64,000 bases of DNA from Corynebacterium yonathiae (lineage in GTDB: Bacteria > Actinomycetota > Actinomycetes > Mycobacteriales > Mycobacteriaceae): the NCBI RefSeq assembly GCF_022288805.1, contig NZ_JAKOPM010000003.1:62001-126000 (forward strand), read 5' to 3'. The notes below the pieces were generated by a model that was not told the origin of the DNA, did no database searches, and was given only the letters and a program-made list of their open reading frames with translations. Positions 31,195 through 42,429 of this stretch are shown here, piece after piece. Position numbers and translations under genes: made by a program. How positions within the stretch are numbered: the first letter of the stretch is position 1; every line of letters starts with the position of its first letter.

Positions 31195-32223
31195 TTAAAC
31201 GGTCGCACGCGCTGCTTCTAGGGAGGCTTGGCGTGCCGCGTACTTTTCATCGCCGCTAGGAGAGCCGGTGGTGAGATCCGTGGTGCCACCGGTACGGCGT
31301 ACGCCGTGCGCCCACAGTAGCGCGGTATAGGCCGTGACGAAGGAGGATAGTCCAATGTGGAAAGGAACCGTCCAGCGCGGAATGCTCATATAGAACTGAT
31401 AGACGCCTACGGCCCATTGGATAAGGATGCAGGCAATGAGGACCCAGCCCGCCTTCTTCGCGTCCTGTGGGGCGCGGTTCTTATAGAGCAGGAAGACGGT
31501 AACCACGGTGAGTGCTAGGTAGACGTACATGCACATAGCGTGAGTGACGGCCATGGCCTCGGTATCTACCTGTAGTCGGCCTTCCATTCCTACCCCGGAA
31601 TCCCCGGAGTGAACGCCCGATCCGGTAACCATAGTGCCGGTGATGAGCACAATGCTGAGGGCAACGGTAGCGACCGCGGCAAGCAAGCGAATCGCTTGGG
31701 GGAATCGAGCCCGTGGTGTTCCATCATCGGGCTCCAAGATGCGGGAATAGAGCATTGCTGCCAGCCATACTAAGAGCATAGAAGGAAGGAAGTGCAAAGC
31801 CACAGACCACCAACGCAGGTCCAAATGGACAGAGATTCCACCAATGACTGCTTGGAGTACGATGCCAGCGACGTTGAGCCACGCGTACACCTTGAGCTCT
31901 GCACGGCGTCGCGCCATTCGCATCGCAATGACGGCGGCGACCGCAGCCGCAGTAACGACGAAAGTCAGCAGGCGATTACCAAACTCGATAGCCTGGTGCA
32001 GCGCTGGCGCGGCACCTTCCATGGGGACGAGGGAACCAGGCTGGCACTCCGGCCAGGTGGGGCAACCCAGTCCCGAGCCGGTCACGCGGACAATGGAACC
32101 AGACACGGTGATGCCTCCCTGACACAGGAGGAGGATGAGCGCAATGAGGCGCTGCTGCTGCAGTGTAGGGGCGGCTTCTTTAAAAAAGCGCTTGATTTTT
32201 GTCCAGTAATTCACGCATAGCAT
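31195..32223 (-). CDS. ctaA: Heme A synthase (COX15/CtaA family)
   Basis: Membrane monooxygenase-type enzyme converting heme O to heme A. It has 342 residues from the ATG at 32223, with about eight transmembrane helices, and the motif ITVSGSIVRVTGSGLGCPTW followed by CQPGSLVP (the cysteine region near the heme site), HQAIEFGNRLLTF and MVTGSGVHSGDSG. The start is uncertain: a frame open from a TTG at 32283 adds 20 residues, and neither has a strong ribosome site. Confidence 0.92.
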   Translation of the reverse strand: MLCVNYWTKIKRFFKEAAPTLQQQRLIALILLLCQGGITVSGSIVRVTGSGLGCPTWPECQPGSLVPMEGAAPALHQAIEFGNRLLTFVVTAAAVAAVIAMRMARRRAELKVYAWLNVAGIVLQAVIGGISVHLDLRWWSVALHFLPSMLLVWLAAMLYSRILEPDDGTPRARFPQAIRLLAAVATVALSIVLITGTMVTGSGVHSGDSGVGMEGRLQVDTEAMAVTHAMCMYVYLALTVVTVFLLYKNRAPQDAKKAGWVLIACILIQWAVGVYQFYMSIPRWTVPFHIGLSSFVTAYTALLWAHGVRRTGGTTDLTTGSPSGDEKYAARQASLEAARATV

Positions 32224-32292
32224 CCTACTAGTCGGGAGATTTCGGACATAAAAATTACTCTGGTTTCGAAAGGAACCGGACAAAAGTCACAT

Positions 32293-33057
32293 TTAGCCAT
32301 CAAAGCGGAACCAACGGACCGCCGCGAACGACGCGACGGCGAGCCAGCCCACTAAGGACAGGAGCTCGAGGCCGGGAAAGGCGGAATTGGAGGCGTCGGT
32401 AAGCGCGCCTGCTAGAGCCACGGTCGGGACCACGTTGAGGGGCCCATTATCGCCAAGCCCCTGGGAGTAGAGGGTCCACCCGACCACGCCGAGGAGGAAG
32501 AACCAGATGAGGTTGGCCAACGCAAGCACAACCTCGGAGCTGAGGGTGCCGCCGAGCAACAGCCCCATGGCGGTAAAGGCTGCAACGCCAAAGAAAAGGG
32601 AAAGGAGCATCAGTAGCACTCCACCCACGCTGATCCGCAGACCTAAAATATAAGCCGCTATGCCTAGGATGAGGATTTGGAAGACCACCATCGTGAGTAC
32701 TCCCACAATCTTGCCGCCGATAATGGCCCACGCCGGCACTCCGGACGCGCCGGTGCGTTTAAGGGCCCCGTAGCGCCGGTCAAAAGCAAGCGAAATGGCT
32801 TGGCCGGTAAAGCCTGCGGAAGTGGCCGCTACTGCAAGCACCATGGGAAAAACTTCGTGAAGGCCATGCCCTGTGAAAGACTCCAATTGGGCTGCACCAA
32901 TGAGGATGGCTAGCGGGATGATAACGCTTAGCAATTGCTGCTCGCCGTGGCGCAGCATGAGCTTTGCCTCCATCGTTCCTTGGGCCAGCAGCATGGCCCC
33001 AGCGCTAGCCCGTTTGGGGGCGGGGGTAAAAGTACCCGGGGTAAAGGTAGTGCTCAT
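32293..33057 (-). CDS. ABC exporter permease (ABC-2 type)
   Basis: A 254-residue membrane protein with about six hydrophobic helices, of the ABC-2 permease type (Rv1457c position and size). It lies 56 bp after the ATPase gene 33114-34043, forming a two-gene exporter. Neither gene carries a substrate signature. The neighbours mptB and ctaA suggest a cell-envelope or heme-related role, but this is not shown by the sequence. Confidence 0.85.
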   Translation of the reverse strand: MSTTFTPGTFTPAPKRASAGAMLLAQGTMEAKLMLRHGEQQLLSVIIPLAILIGAAQLESFTGHGLHEVFPMVLAVAATSAGFTGQAISLAFDRRYGALKRTGASGVPAWAIIGGKIVGVLTMVVFQILILGIAAYILGLRISVGGVLLMLLSLFFGVAAFTAMGLLLGGTLSSEVVLALANLIWFFLLGVVGWTLYSQGLGDNGPLNVVPTVALAGALTDASNSAFPGLELLSLVGWLAVASFAAVRWFRFDG

Positions 33058-33113
33058 AAGTGGTTTCTTTCCTTGACACCGTTGATGGACAATGAAACTG
33101 ATGCGGGTCGAAG

Positions 33114-34043
33114 CTAGCTGCGCAAGTGGCGGCCGGTGAGGTCAAGGAATACCTCTTCCAAGTTGCGGTGGGCCGCATCTAAGTACCGCAATAAGACTCC
33201 TTGCCGGGCGAGCTCTGAGGTGAGTGTGGCGATAGCCTCCGGCGTGCCGGTCTGGGACAACCGGTAATGCAGCGGCCGGGATTTGGTGGCTTTAATTCCG
33301 GCCGCGGCCAATGCCTCCATGTCAACGTCGATATCGGTGCTGAAACTCAATCCTGCCGAGTCCGTCTGTGCAGTAAGTTCTGCGGGGGTGCCATGGGCTA
33401 CCAGCTGGCCATGATCCATGATGGCCACTTGGTCTGCCAGCGACTCCGCTTCATCCATTAGGTGGGTGGTAAGGATGATGGTGACGCCATCGCGGCGCAG
33501 TGCTCGAACTAAGTCCCAGACCGCCAGACGGGACTGTGCGTCCATACCTGCGGTGGGTTCATCGAGAAAAACCAACTCGGGCCGGCCGATGATCGCCAGG
33601 GCGAGCGATAGGCGTTGCTGTTGTCCACCCGAAAGTCTGCGATACGGGGTGCGAGCCACGCCTTCAAGCCCCAACGTCTCTAATAGCCATTGTGGGGAGA
33701 TTGGGTGGGTGCTATAGCGGGCGGAAAGCTCCAACATTTCTAGCACGCGGATGCCGGAATAGGAGCCGCCGCCCTGCAACATGATGCCGACCTTTTCACG
33801 CACACTATCTGGCTCGCTACTTGGGTCGAGCCCTAGGACGTCGATAGTGCCGCTAGTGGGATGGATAAAGCCCTCTGCCATCTCAATTGTCGTGGACTTT
33901 CCAGCGCCATTGGGGCCGAGGAGACAAAAGACCTCACCTGTGGCAACGCTAAGACTCAGTCCATTGACGGCAGTGGTGGAGCCATACTTTTTCACCACGT
34001 TATTCAAGGTGAGGGCTGGGCGGTCGGCGGAAATCGAATTCAC
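33114..34043 (-). CDS. ABC exporter ATP-binding protein
   Basis: A 309-residue ATPase, homologous in position to Rv1458c. It has Walker A GPNGAGKST, signature LSGGQQQRLSLA, Walker B LVFLDEPTAGMD and the H-loop TTHLMDEAE, so all catalytic elements are intact. The DrrA/CcmA-like C-terminal extension is of unknown role. It starts with GTG, 6 bp after mptB, and no strong ribosome site is visible, suggesting coupling. Confidence 0.9.
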   Translation of the reverse strand: MNSISADRPALTLNNVVKKYGSTTAVNGLSLSVATGEVFCLLGPNGAGKSTTIEMAEGFIHPTSGTIDVLGLDPSSEPDSVREKVGIMLQGGGSYSGIRVLEMLELSARYSTHPISPQWLLETLGLEGVARTPYRRLSGGQQQRLSLALAIIGRPELVFLDEPTAGMDAQSRLAVWDLVRALRRDGVTIILTTHLMDEAESLADQVAIMDHGQLVAHGTPAELTAQTDSAGLSFSTDIDVDMEALAAAGIKATKSRPLHYRLSQTGTPEAIATLTSELARQGVLLRYLDAAHRNLEEVFLDLTGRHLRS

Positions 34044-34049
34044 GTGGGA

Positions 34050-35774
34050 CTAGTTTAGGACACGGATTCCGCTACGGCGCGCTGCAACCCACCACAGGGC
34101 GGCAATGACAGCGAATGTGCAGGCGGCACAAACATAGATGACGATGATGGTGCTTGGCGGAAGGCCGAGGCCGCGCGGCAAAACAAAGAAGCTCATCGCT
34201 GCGGAATAGGCTACGACGCAAAACCGGAAGATGAGCCGATTGGCCCATGCGGCCAAAGGTAGTACCGCCCACAGGATGTACCACGGATGGACTACGGGGA
34301 AGAAGATGACAAGCACTAGGGAAGCGGTGCCCAGTCCGCCGACGGGGTGGATTCGGCCGCGTAGCGTAGCAAAGAGCATGCGGGCCATGAAGGCTACTGC
34401 CAGGAGCACACCAAAGGTGCGGGTAACGGTGAGGATAGCTTCCGTGTGATCCCCAAGCCCGAGTAGCATCCCGATAAATCCTGCGCCGACACCTACGGCG
34501 GTGGAGGTAGAAAGCCATGAGCGGATAGAAGCCGCGCCGCCTTGTCCGGTAATCCATCCCAGGCTAATTCCGGTGCAAGCACTGATGAGCGCCACGGAGG
34601 CCACCAAAACCACAAGCTGAAGGGTGATCGCGAAAGCCAAGGCCTTCCAGCGTGATGTGCCTTCTTTGTCAATGAGGTGACGGGCGTAGGCCATACCGAC
34701 GAAACCTAGTCCAATAAAGCCGGTAACCTTGACCATTCCAGCGCACGAGAGACAAAAACCAGAGGCTGCCAAGGCTAGATAGGCGCTGGACTTGGATTTT
34801 TCTAGACTGTCGACGCCGCGAAGTCCGAGCTCCATGCCCACCAATAACAGGCCTAGCATGATGGATTCATTATGGATTCCGCCAACCAGATGCAAGATGG
34901 TCAACGGGTTGAGGATGCCGAGCCAGAGCGCGGACTCCGGAGATACGTGGCACCTCCGCGCGAGACGGCTGATGGCCCACCCAGCGACGATGATGCCGGC
35001 GATGGAAAGCAGCCGATGGGCGATAACCCCCAAAAGAATGGAATTAGAGGTAATTACGCTCACCATGCCCGCTAGCCCCAGCGCTACCGGGCCATAGGGG
35101 GAGGGAGAATTGGCCCAGATAAACGGTACCGAGCGCGCGAGCTCATTTCCGGCGCCGAGTAGTTGTACGGGGCCTGCCGAATAAGGATCCATGCCTTGCG
35201 CCACGATGGAACCGTTAGCTAAGTAGGAATAAATATCTTGGGTAAAAAGAGGGGCGGTAAAAATCAGCGGGATGACCCAACCGGCCCACGTGCGCCACAG
35301 TTGGTGCGTGGTTACAAGCCGACGAGCGCGCGTTGGGGTGGCAGCTCCTTGCTGGGGTTGGCGCAGTGGAGTTCCCGCAAAGGGGGCGAGGAAAACCCAG
35401 GCAGAGACCAACAGGCCTACTCCCACCATGACAATGGCTGAAGAGGTCTGCAGCATGCGGGGCATAAGGGAGCCAAAAGGGACGTTGTCATAAGGGTTGC
35501 CCACCACCGGAAGCGCACCGGCGCCTAACGCGCCGAAAGCGATGAGTAGGGAACCTACGGTGCCGACCCAGCGCAGGATGAAGAAAGTTCGCCACTGCGC
35601 GGTGGTGGTGCGCTTCAGGCCATCCGCGTTGGCGGGGACAAAATCAAAACGAAAATCAGGCTCCGCAGCTCCGGTGTCCTCGGCGTGCAAGCGAGCAGAC
35701 CGAGAACCAGCGGTGCCCAACTGCGGCAGCTCAGCTTTTACGCCGGATAAGAAGCCGCGGATTTTGCCTGTCAT
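34050..35774 (-). CDS. mptB: Alpha-1,6-mannopyranosyltransferase MptB
   Basis: A GT-C type membrane glycosyltransferase that adds mannose from polyprenyl-phosphate-mannose to the lipomannan core outside the membrane. It has 574 residues with about 12 hydrophobic helices. A loop with PYSAGPVQLLGAGNELA and NPLTILHLVGGIHNESIML carries family-typical acidic and aromatic residues. The ATG at 35774 is chosen; the frame stays open to 35885. Position between the ABC exporter and sufR matches Rv1459c, the named mycobacterial mptB. Confidence 0.88.
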   Translation of the reverse strand: MTGKIRGFLSGVKAELPQLGTAGSRSARLHAEDTGAAEPDFRFDFVPANADGLKRTTTAQWRTFFILRWVGTVGSLLIAFGALGAGALPVVGNPYDNVPFGSLMPRMLQTSSAIVMVGVGLLVSAWVFLAPFAGTPLRQPQQGAATPTRARRLVTTHQLWRTWAGWVIPLIFTAPLFTQDIYSYLANGSIVAQGMDPYSAGPVQLLGAGNELARSVPFIWANSPSPYGPVALGLAGMVSVITSNSILLGVIAHRLLSIAGIIVAGWAISRLARRCHVSPESALWLGILNPLTILHLVGGIHNESIMLGLLLVGMELGLRGVDSLEKSKSSAYLALAASGFCLSCAGMVKVTGFIGLGFVGMAYARHLIDKEGTSRWKALAFAITLQLVVLVASVALISACTGISLGWITGQGGAASIRSWLSTSTAVGVGAGFIGMLLGLGDHTEAILTVTRTFGVLLAVAFMARMLFATLRGRIHPVGGLGTASLVLVIFFPVVHPWYILWAVLPLAAWANRLIFRFCVVAYSAAMSFFVLPRGLGLPPSTIIVIYVCAACTFAVIAALWWVAARRSGIRVLN

Positions 35775-35927
35775 GGCATAAGACCTTACGCGAATCCTTC
35801 CTATTAGCCCCAGTGGGCCCGTCCGTAGAGTGCACGCAGCACGGATATGAACGACCAAGTGGGGTCCTGACCACCCCCGTGCCACGCCGAAGATCGGATA
35901 ATGGTGGCATTCCGGAATGAATTAAGG

Positions 35928-35939
35928 AACACTAGTGTT
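35928..35939. promoter_or_regulatory. Candidate SufR operator (perfect palindrome)
   Basis: AACACTAGTGTT is a perfect 12-bp palindrome, 104 bp before sufR in the divergent mptB/sufR space. SufR autoregulates the suf operon in mycobacteria through an inverted repeat of similar ACACT type, to my knowledge. Binding here is inferred. Confidence 0.45.
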
Positions 35940-36043
35940 GTCTAATAAAGAAGGCCTAGTTGTAGTGTGGCGTGACTCTTGGGAAACAAGGTAGACGTCG
36001 CAGGATGACTATAAGTGAGTGAAGCACGAAGGGAGGTCCCGAC

Positions 36044-36781
36044 ATGAGCACACCTCAGCGCGTTGTAACTTCGTCGAAACCGGCTAAGGAATCTCGCACA
36101 ACGGATGGTGATACTCGCCGCCAAGTGATGCTTTTGCTCTTAAAGGACGGGCCCGTTACTGCTTCTCACTTGGGCGAACGCCTTGGCCTTTCTGCTGCTG
36201 GAATTCGCCGGCACTTAGACAACTTGGTGGAAGAGGAACTAACGGAGGTCGTACGCCGCCGTCCTGTCGCCCGTGGCGCTACGGGCAGCGGTTCTGGTCG
36301 CGGGCGACCAGCCAAACATTTCCGCCTCACCGATCGTGGCCGAGCACAATTCGGTCACGCCTATGATGACTTGGCCTCGGAGGCCCTGACGGCGTTGCGC
36401 GCCGTCGGCGGATCTGAGGCTGTAAAGCGCTTTGCCAAAGTCCGCTTTGAGCGCCTCGTTGCTGATGTTCGTCCCCTAGTAGATGAGGGCGAATCCGTCG
36501 AGGATGTGGCGCGTAAGCTGGCAGAGGTCTTAGACGAGCACGGGTATGCCGCCACGGTGGACCGCGCTGGTCAGGGAGTGCAAATTTGTCAACATCATTG
36601 CCCGGTCTCCCACGTGGCGGCCGAGCATCCGGAGCTATGTGAGGCGGAACAGGAAGTCTTTTCTGCTCTATTAGGCAAGCACGTACAGCCGTTGGCATCC
36701 ATCGCTGAGGGCCACGGAATCTGTACCACGAACATCCCCTTGACACCCGTTAATACAAATACTGAAAGGAGCGAGTCATGA
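36044..36781 (+). CDS. sufR: Fe-S cluster sensing repressor SufR
   Basis: Transcriptional regulator of the suf operon, 245 residues. The N-terminal winged helix ([20 protein letters not shown]) binds DNA. The C-terminal part holds the Cys ligands expected for a [4Fe-4S] cluster: [10 protein letters not shown], then HPELCEAE and GICTTNIPL. The ATG follows AAGGGAGG. Its stop overlaps the sufB start in ATGA (36778-36781), so regulator and operon are coupled. Confidence 0.93.
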   Translation: MSTPQRVVTSSKPAKESRTTDGDTRRQVMLLLLKDGPVTASHLGERLGLSAAGIRRHLDNLVEEELTEVVRRRPVARGATGSGSGRGRPAKHFRLTDRGRAQFGHAYDDLASEALTALRAVGGSEAVKRFAKVRFERLVADVRPLVDEGESVEDVARKLAEVLDEHGYAATVDRAGQGVQICQHHCPVSHVAAEHPELCEAEQEVFSALLGKHVQPLASIAEGHGICTTNIPLTPVNTNTERSES

Positions 36782-38217
36782 CCCAGGCACAATCGGCACC
36801 CGAGAACAAGATGACCGATGATGAAATCATTGATTCCATTGGTGCATATGAGTACGGCTGGCACGACTCGGACGCGGCTGGTGCTTCTGCTCGCCGCGGC
36901 TTGAATGAAGATGTAGTACGCGATATTTCTGCCAAGAAGGGCGAGCCGGAATGGATGCTCAATCAGCGCCTGAAGGCACTCAACATCTTTGATAAGAAGC
37001 CCGTTCCCACTTGGGGTGCGGATTTGTCTGGCATCGACTTCGACCAGATCAAGTACTATGTGAAGTCCACCGAGGAGCAGGCCCAGACGTGGGAAGACCT
37101 CCCGGATGACATCAAGGCCACCTACGATAAGTTGGGCATTCCGGAGGCCGAGAAGCAGCGCCTTGTTGCCGGTGTGGCAGCTCAGTACGAGTCTGAGGTT
37201 GTCTATCACCAGATTCGTGAAGACCTAGAAAGCCAAGGCGTCATCTTCGTCGATACCGACACCGCGCTGCGTGACTACCCAGAGCTTTTCAAGGAATACT
37301 TCGGCACTGTTATCCCTGCCGGCGATAATAAGTTCTCCGCTTTGAACTCTGCCGTGTGGTCCGGTGGCTCGTTTATCTACGTGCCAAAGGGCGTGCACGT
37401 GGATATTCCGCTACAGGCTTATTTCCGTATCAACACGGAGAACATGGGTCAATTTGAACGCACCCTCATCATCGTTGATGAGGATGCCTACGTGCACTAC
37501 GTCGAGGGCTGTACCGCTCCTATCTACAAGTCCGACTCCCTGCACTCCGCGGTAGTGGAGATCATCGTGAAGAAGGGCGGCCGCTGCCGCTACACCACCA
37601 TTCAGAACTGGTCCAGCAACGTCTACAACTTGGTAACCAAGCGCACCAAGGTAGAAGAGGGTGGCACCATGGAATGGGTTGACGGCAATATTGGCTCCAA
37701 AGTCACCATGAAATATCCAGCCGTGTGGATGACCGGACCATATGCCAAGGGCGAAGTTCTCTCCGTTGCCTTCGCTGGTGAGAACCAGTTCCAAGACACC
37801 GGCGCCAAGATGACCCACATGGCCCCGCACACCTCTTCCAATATTGTGTCTAAGTCGGTGGCTCGCGCCGGTGGCCGCGCTGCCTACCGCGGCCTAGTGC
37901 AGGTCAACCAGAATGCGCACCATTCCACCTCCAACGTCGAGTGCGATGCGCTATTGGTTGACAACATTTCGCGTTCGGATACATACCCGTATAACGACAT
38001 CCGCAATGACCACGTCACCCTGGGCCATGAGGCAACCGTTTCCCAGGTTTCTGAGGAGCAGCTTTTCTACCTGATGTCCCGCGGCATTGCGGAAGAAGAA
38101 GCAATGGCGATGATCGTGCGTGGCTTCGTTGAGCCGATTGCCAAGGAGTTGCCGATGGAGTACGCCCTCGAGCTCAACCGCCTCATCGAACTGCAAATGG
38201 AAGGATCGGTCGGCTAA
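36778..38217 (+). CDS. sufB: Fe-S cluster scaffold protein SufB
   Basis: Scaffold subunit of the SufBCD complex, where new Fe-S clusters form. It has 479 residues. Typical features are the beta-helix segment [20 protein letters not shown] and the C-terminal [40 protein letters not shown]. It contains no intein, unlike the M. tuberculosis homolog. It starts inside the sufR stop and is followed after 5 bp by sufD. Confidence 0.97.
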   Translation: MTQAQSAPENKMTDDEIIDSIGAYEYGWHDSDAAGASARRGLNEDVVRDISAKKGEPEWMLNQRLKALNIFDKKPVPTWGADLSGIDFDQIKYYVKSTEEQAQTWEDLPDDIKATYDKLGIPEAEKQRLVAGVAAQYESEVVYHQIREDLESQGVIFVDTDTALRDYPELFKEYFGTVIPAGDNKFSALNSAVWSGGSFIYVPKGVHVDIPLQAYFRINTENMGQFERTLIIVDEDAYVHYVEGCTAPIYKSDSLHSAVVEIIVKKGGRCRYTTIQNWSSNVYNLVTKRTKVEEGGTMEWVDGNIGSKVTMKYPAVWMTGPYAKGEVLSVAFAGENQFQDTGAKMTHMAPHTSSNIVSKSVARAGGRAAYRGLVQVNQNAHHSTSNVECDALLVDNISRSDTYPYNDIRNDHVTLGHEATVSQVSEEQLFYLMSRGIAEEEAMAMIVRGFVEPIAKELPMEYALELNRLIELQMEGSVG

Positions 38218-38222
38218 AGAAA

Positions 38223-39377
38223 ATGGTCGCTTCGAACGAATTCAATCCGGATAAGATCACCAAGGGTGACGTCTTTACCTCTACCAACGTGGAGGACTTC
38301 CCGGTGCCACACGGACGTGATGAGGTGTGGCGCTTTGTCTCCCTGCGCAAACTCCGTGGCCTGCACAATGGAGAGTTTGCAGAGGCAGTAGCCCAGGATG
38401 TCACCGTGAGCGAGCACCCAGGCGTAAGCTCTGAGACCGTCGCTCGCGACGACGAGCGTCTGGGCCGTGTTGGCACTCCATCTGATCGCGTAGCGGCACA
38501 GGCGTGGACCTCCATGTCTGAAGGCCAGGTCGTCACCATTGACGCCGAGACCCAGGTGGAAGAGCCTGTCGTCATTACTTATACCGGCAAGGGCGAGGGC
38601 GTAACTTCCTTTGGAGCCACCTCCATCGAGGTAGGCCATCACGCGGAAGCCACCGTTATTTTGAAGTACGTAGGCTCCGGCACCCACGCAGATAACGTAG
38701 AGTTCATCGTGGGCGATGGTGCTCACTTGAACGTCGTCCTTGACGTTGACTGGGAAGACGATGCGGTTCACCTGTCCAACCACGTTGCCCAGCTCGGCCG
38801 CGATTCTGTGCTGCGCCACAACTCCGCCATCTTCGGCGGCGAGGTGGTACGCATCGTGCCTCGCGTGAACTTCACCGAGCAAGGTGGCGACGCAGAGCTG
38901 CTGGGCGTGTACTTCGCTGACGAAGGCCAGTACTTTGAGAACCGCATGCTGGTGGATCACTCCGTTCCTAATTGCCGCTCCCACGTCCTATATAAGGGCG
39001 CACTGCAGGGTACTAAGGAAAATGAGGCCCGTACTTGCTGGGTCGGCGATGTCCTGATCCGCTCTAATGCACAGGGCACAGATACCTACGAGACCAACAA
39101 CAACCTGATTCTGACCGAAGGCGCTCGCGCGGACGCAATCCCTAACCTGGAGATTGAGACCGGTGAAATCACTGGTGCTGGCCACGCAGCTACCGTTGGT
39201 CGCTTCGATGACATCGAGTTGTTCTACCTCATGTCTCGCGGCATTCCAGAGGCTGAAGCCCGTCGCCTCATCATCCGTGGCTTCTTCAATGAGGTCATCC
39301 ACCGCATTCCGGTGCAGTCCCTGTCCGAGGAATTGGAAAACCGCATTTCCGAAGAACTGGAAAAGATCTCCGCCTAA
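38223..39377 (+). CDS. sufD: Fe-S cluster assembly protein SufD
   Basis: Second scaffold subunit, paired with SufB, 384 residues. The family C-terminus is clear: GAGHAATVGRFDDIELFYLM and SRGIPEAEARRLIIRGFF. The mid region contains CWVGDVLIRSNAQGTDTYETN. It lies between sufB and sufC, 5 bp after sufB. Confidence 0.96.
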   Translation: MVASNEFNPDKITKGDVFTSTNVEDFPVPHGRDEVWRFVSLRKLRGLHNGEFAEAVAQDVTVSEHPGVSSETVARDDERLGRVGTPSDRVAAQAWTSMSEGQVVTIDAETQVEEPVVITYTGKGEGVTSFGATSIEVGHHAEATVILKYVGSGTHADNVEFIVGDGAHLNVVLDVDWEDDAVHLSNHVAQLGRDSVLRHNSAIFGGEVVRIVPRVNFTEQGGDAELLGVYFADEGQYFENRMLVDHSVPNCRSHVLYKGALQGTKENEARTCWVGDVLIRSNAQGTDTYETNNNLILTEGARADAIPNLEIETGEITGAGHAATVGRFDDIELFYLMSRGIPEAEARRLIIRGFFNEVIHRIPVQSLSEELENRISEELEKISA

Positions 39378-39407
39378 AGCTTTCATAGAAGGAAACCCAC
39401 ATACATT

Positions 39408-40166
39408 ATGTCTACTCTGGAAATTAAGAACCTCCATGCCCAGGTGCTGCCGACGGAAGAAGGCGGCGAGCCAAAGGAAATTCTCAAGGGCGTCAACCTG
39501 ACCATCAACTCCGGCGAGATCCACGCCATCATGGGCCCGAATGGCTCCGGCAAGTCCACCTTGTCCTATACCATCGCCGGCCACCCAAAGTACGAGGTTA
39601 CTGAGGGCGAGGTGCTGCTCGATGGTGAAAACTTGCTGGAAATGCCTGTCGATGAGCGTGCTCGCGCCGGCCTTTTCCTGGCGATGCAATACCCAACCGA
39701 GGTCCCGGGCGTCAAGGTCTCCCAGTTCATGCGCTCCGCCGTAACCTCCATTCGCGGTGAGGCACCGAAGCTGCGTGAGTGGAACAAGGAACTTACTCAG
39801 GCTCGCGAGAACCTGAAGATTGATAAGTCCTTCATCTCCCGTTCCGTAAACGAAGGCTTCTCCGGCGGCGAAAAGAAGCGCCACGAGGTTATGCAGCTGG
39901 ATATCCTCAAGCCCAAGTTCGCAGTGATGGACGAGACAGACTCCGGTCTGGACGTTGACGCCTTGCGCATTGTGTCTGAAGGAATCAACAGCTACCAGAA
40001 GGAAACCAATGGTGGCATCTTGATGATTACCCACTACAAGCGCATTTTGAACTACGTAAAGCCGGACTTCGTCCACGTCTTTGCTGATGGCCAAGTCATC
40101 AAGACCGGCGGCGCTGAATTGGCAGACCAGCTCGAGTCTGACGGCTACGACCAGTTCCTCAAGTAA
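39408..40166 (+). CDS. sufC: Fe-S cluster assembly ATPase SufC
   Basis: ABC-type ATPase that drives conformational change in SufBCD; not a transporter. It has 252 residues with Walker A GPNGSGKST, signature FSGGEKKRHE and Walker B KFAVMDETDSGLDVDAL. The Thr-Asp-Ser after the Walker B Asp-Glu is SufC-specific. It lies 30 bp after sufD. Confidence 0.97.
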   Translation: MSTLEIKNLHAQVLPTEEGGEPKEILKGVNLTINSGEIHAIMGPNGSGKSTLSYTIAGHPKYEVTEGEVLLDGENLLEMPVDERARAGLFLAMQYPTEVPGVKVSQFMRSAVTSIRGEAPKLREWNKELTQARENLKIDKSFISRSVNEGFSGGEKKRHEVMQLDILKPKFAVMDETDSGLDVDALRIVSEGINSYQKETNGGILMITHYKRILNYVKPDFVHVFADGQVIKTGGAELADQLESDGYDQFLK

Positions 40167-41908
<1,742 letters not shown>

Positions 41909-42316
41909 ATGACCGAACCCGTAGATCCTTATCAGAACGAGAATTCTTCTTTCTCCGGCAGCGGCGAGCGTCCGGAGCAGACCGAAGAGCAGATTTCTAA
42001 GGCCTTTGACGTCACTGAGTTTATGCGTGATGTCATTGACCCTGAGCTCGGCATCAACGTCGTGGACTTGGGCCTTGTCTATGACCTCTGGTTTGAAGAA
42101 GACAATGGCAAGGAGATCGTCATGATCAACATGACGCTGACCTCGCCGGCCTGCCCGCTGACCGATGTCATTGCGGAGCAGGTGGAAGATATCGTCAAGG
42201 CCAATAAGTTGGCTGATGCCGTGCGTATCAATTGGGTATGGATGCCGCCATGGGGCCCGCAGATGATTACTGAGGAGGGCCGGGAGCAGCTTCAGGCCCT
42301 CGGCTTCGCGGTCTAA
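41909..42316 (+). CDS. sufT: Fe-S maturation protein SufT (DUF59)
   Basis: A 135-residue MIP18/DUF59 protein that assists Fe-S protein maturation, especially under iron limitation. Core motif: VIDPELGINVVDLGLVYD; then MTLTSPACPLTDVI with the conserved Cys. The ATG abuts the sufU stop. It is the last gene of the suf operon; a terminator follows. Confidence 0.93.
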   Translation: MTEPVDPYQNENSSFSGSGERPEQTEEQISKAFDVTEFMRDVIDPELGINVVDLGLVYDLWFEEDNGKEIVMINMTLTSPACPLTDVIAEQVEDIVKANKLADAVRINWVWMPPWGPQMITEEGREQLQALGFAV

Positions 42317-42331
42317 GAACGCGCAAACCTA

Positions 42332-42384
42332 AACGCCCTCAGCAGCCTCTTTCCTCGATTAGGAAATCGACTGCTGAGGGCGTT
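42332..42384 (+). terminator. Terminator of the suf operon
   Basis: AACGCCCTCAGCAG (42332-42345) pairs with CTGCTGAGGGCGTT (42371-42384), and an inner TTTCCT/AGGAAA (42350-42355 with 42361-42366) caps it. No T-run follows. It separates suf from the ABC-F gene. Confidence 0.75.
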
Positions 42385-42429
42385 AGTGCGTCTTAGCGTC
42401 GGCAACGTCAATTGCTAGACTGTTTCTTC

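Noticed and set aside
36778..38217. An intein in sufB, as in M. tuberculosis
   Set aside because: The protein is 479 residues and continuous, with no splicing motifs.
38214..40094. Long antisense frames across sufD and sufC (256 and 368 codons)
   Set aside because: Shadow frames of strongly biased coding DNA; both plus-strand genes are certain.
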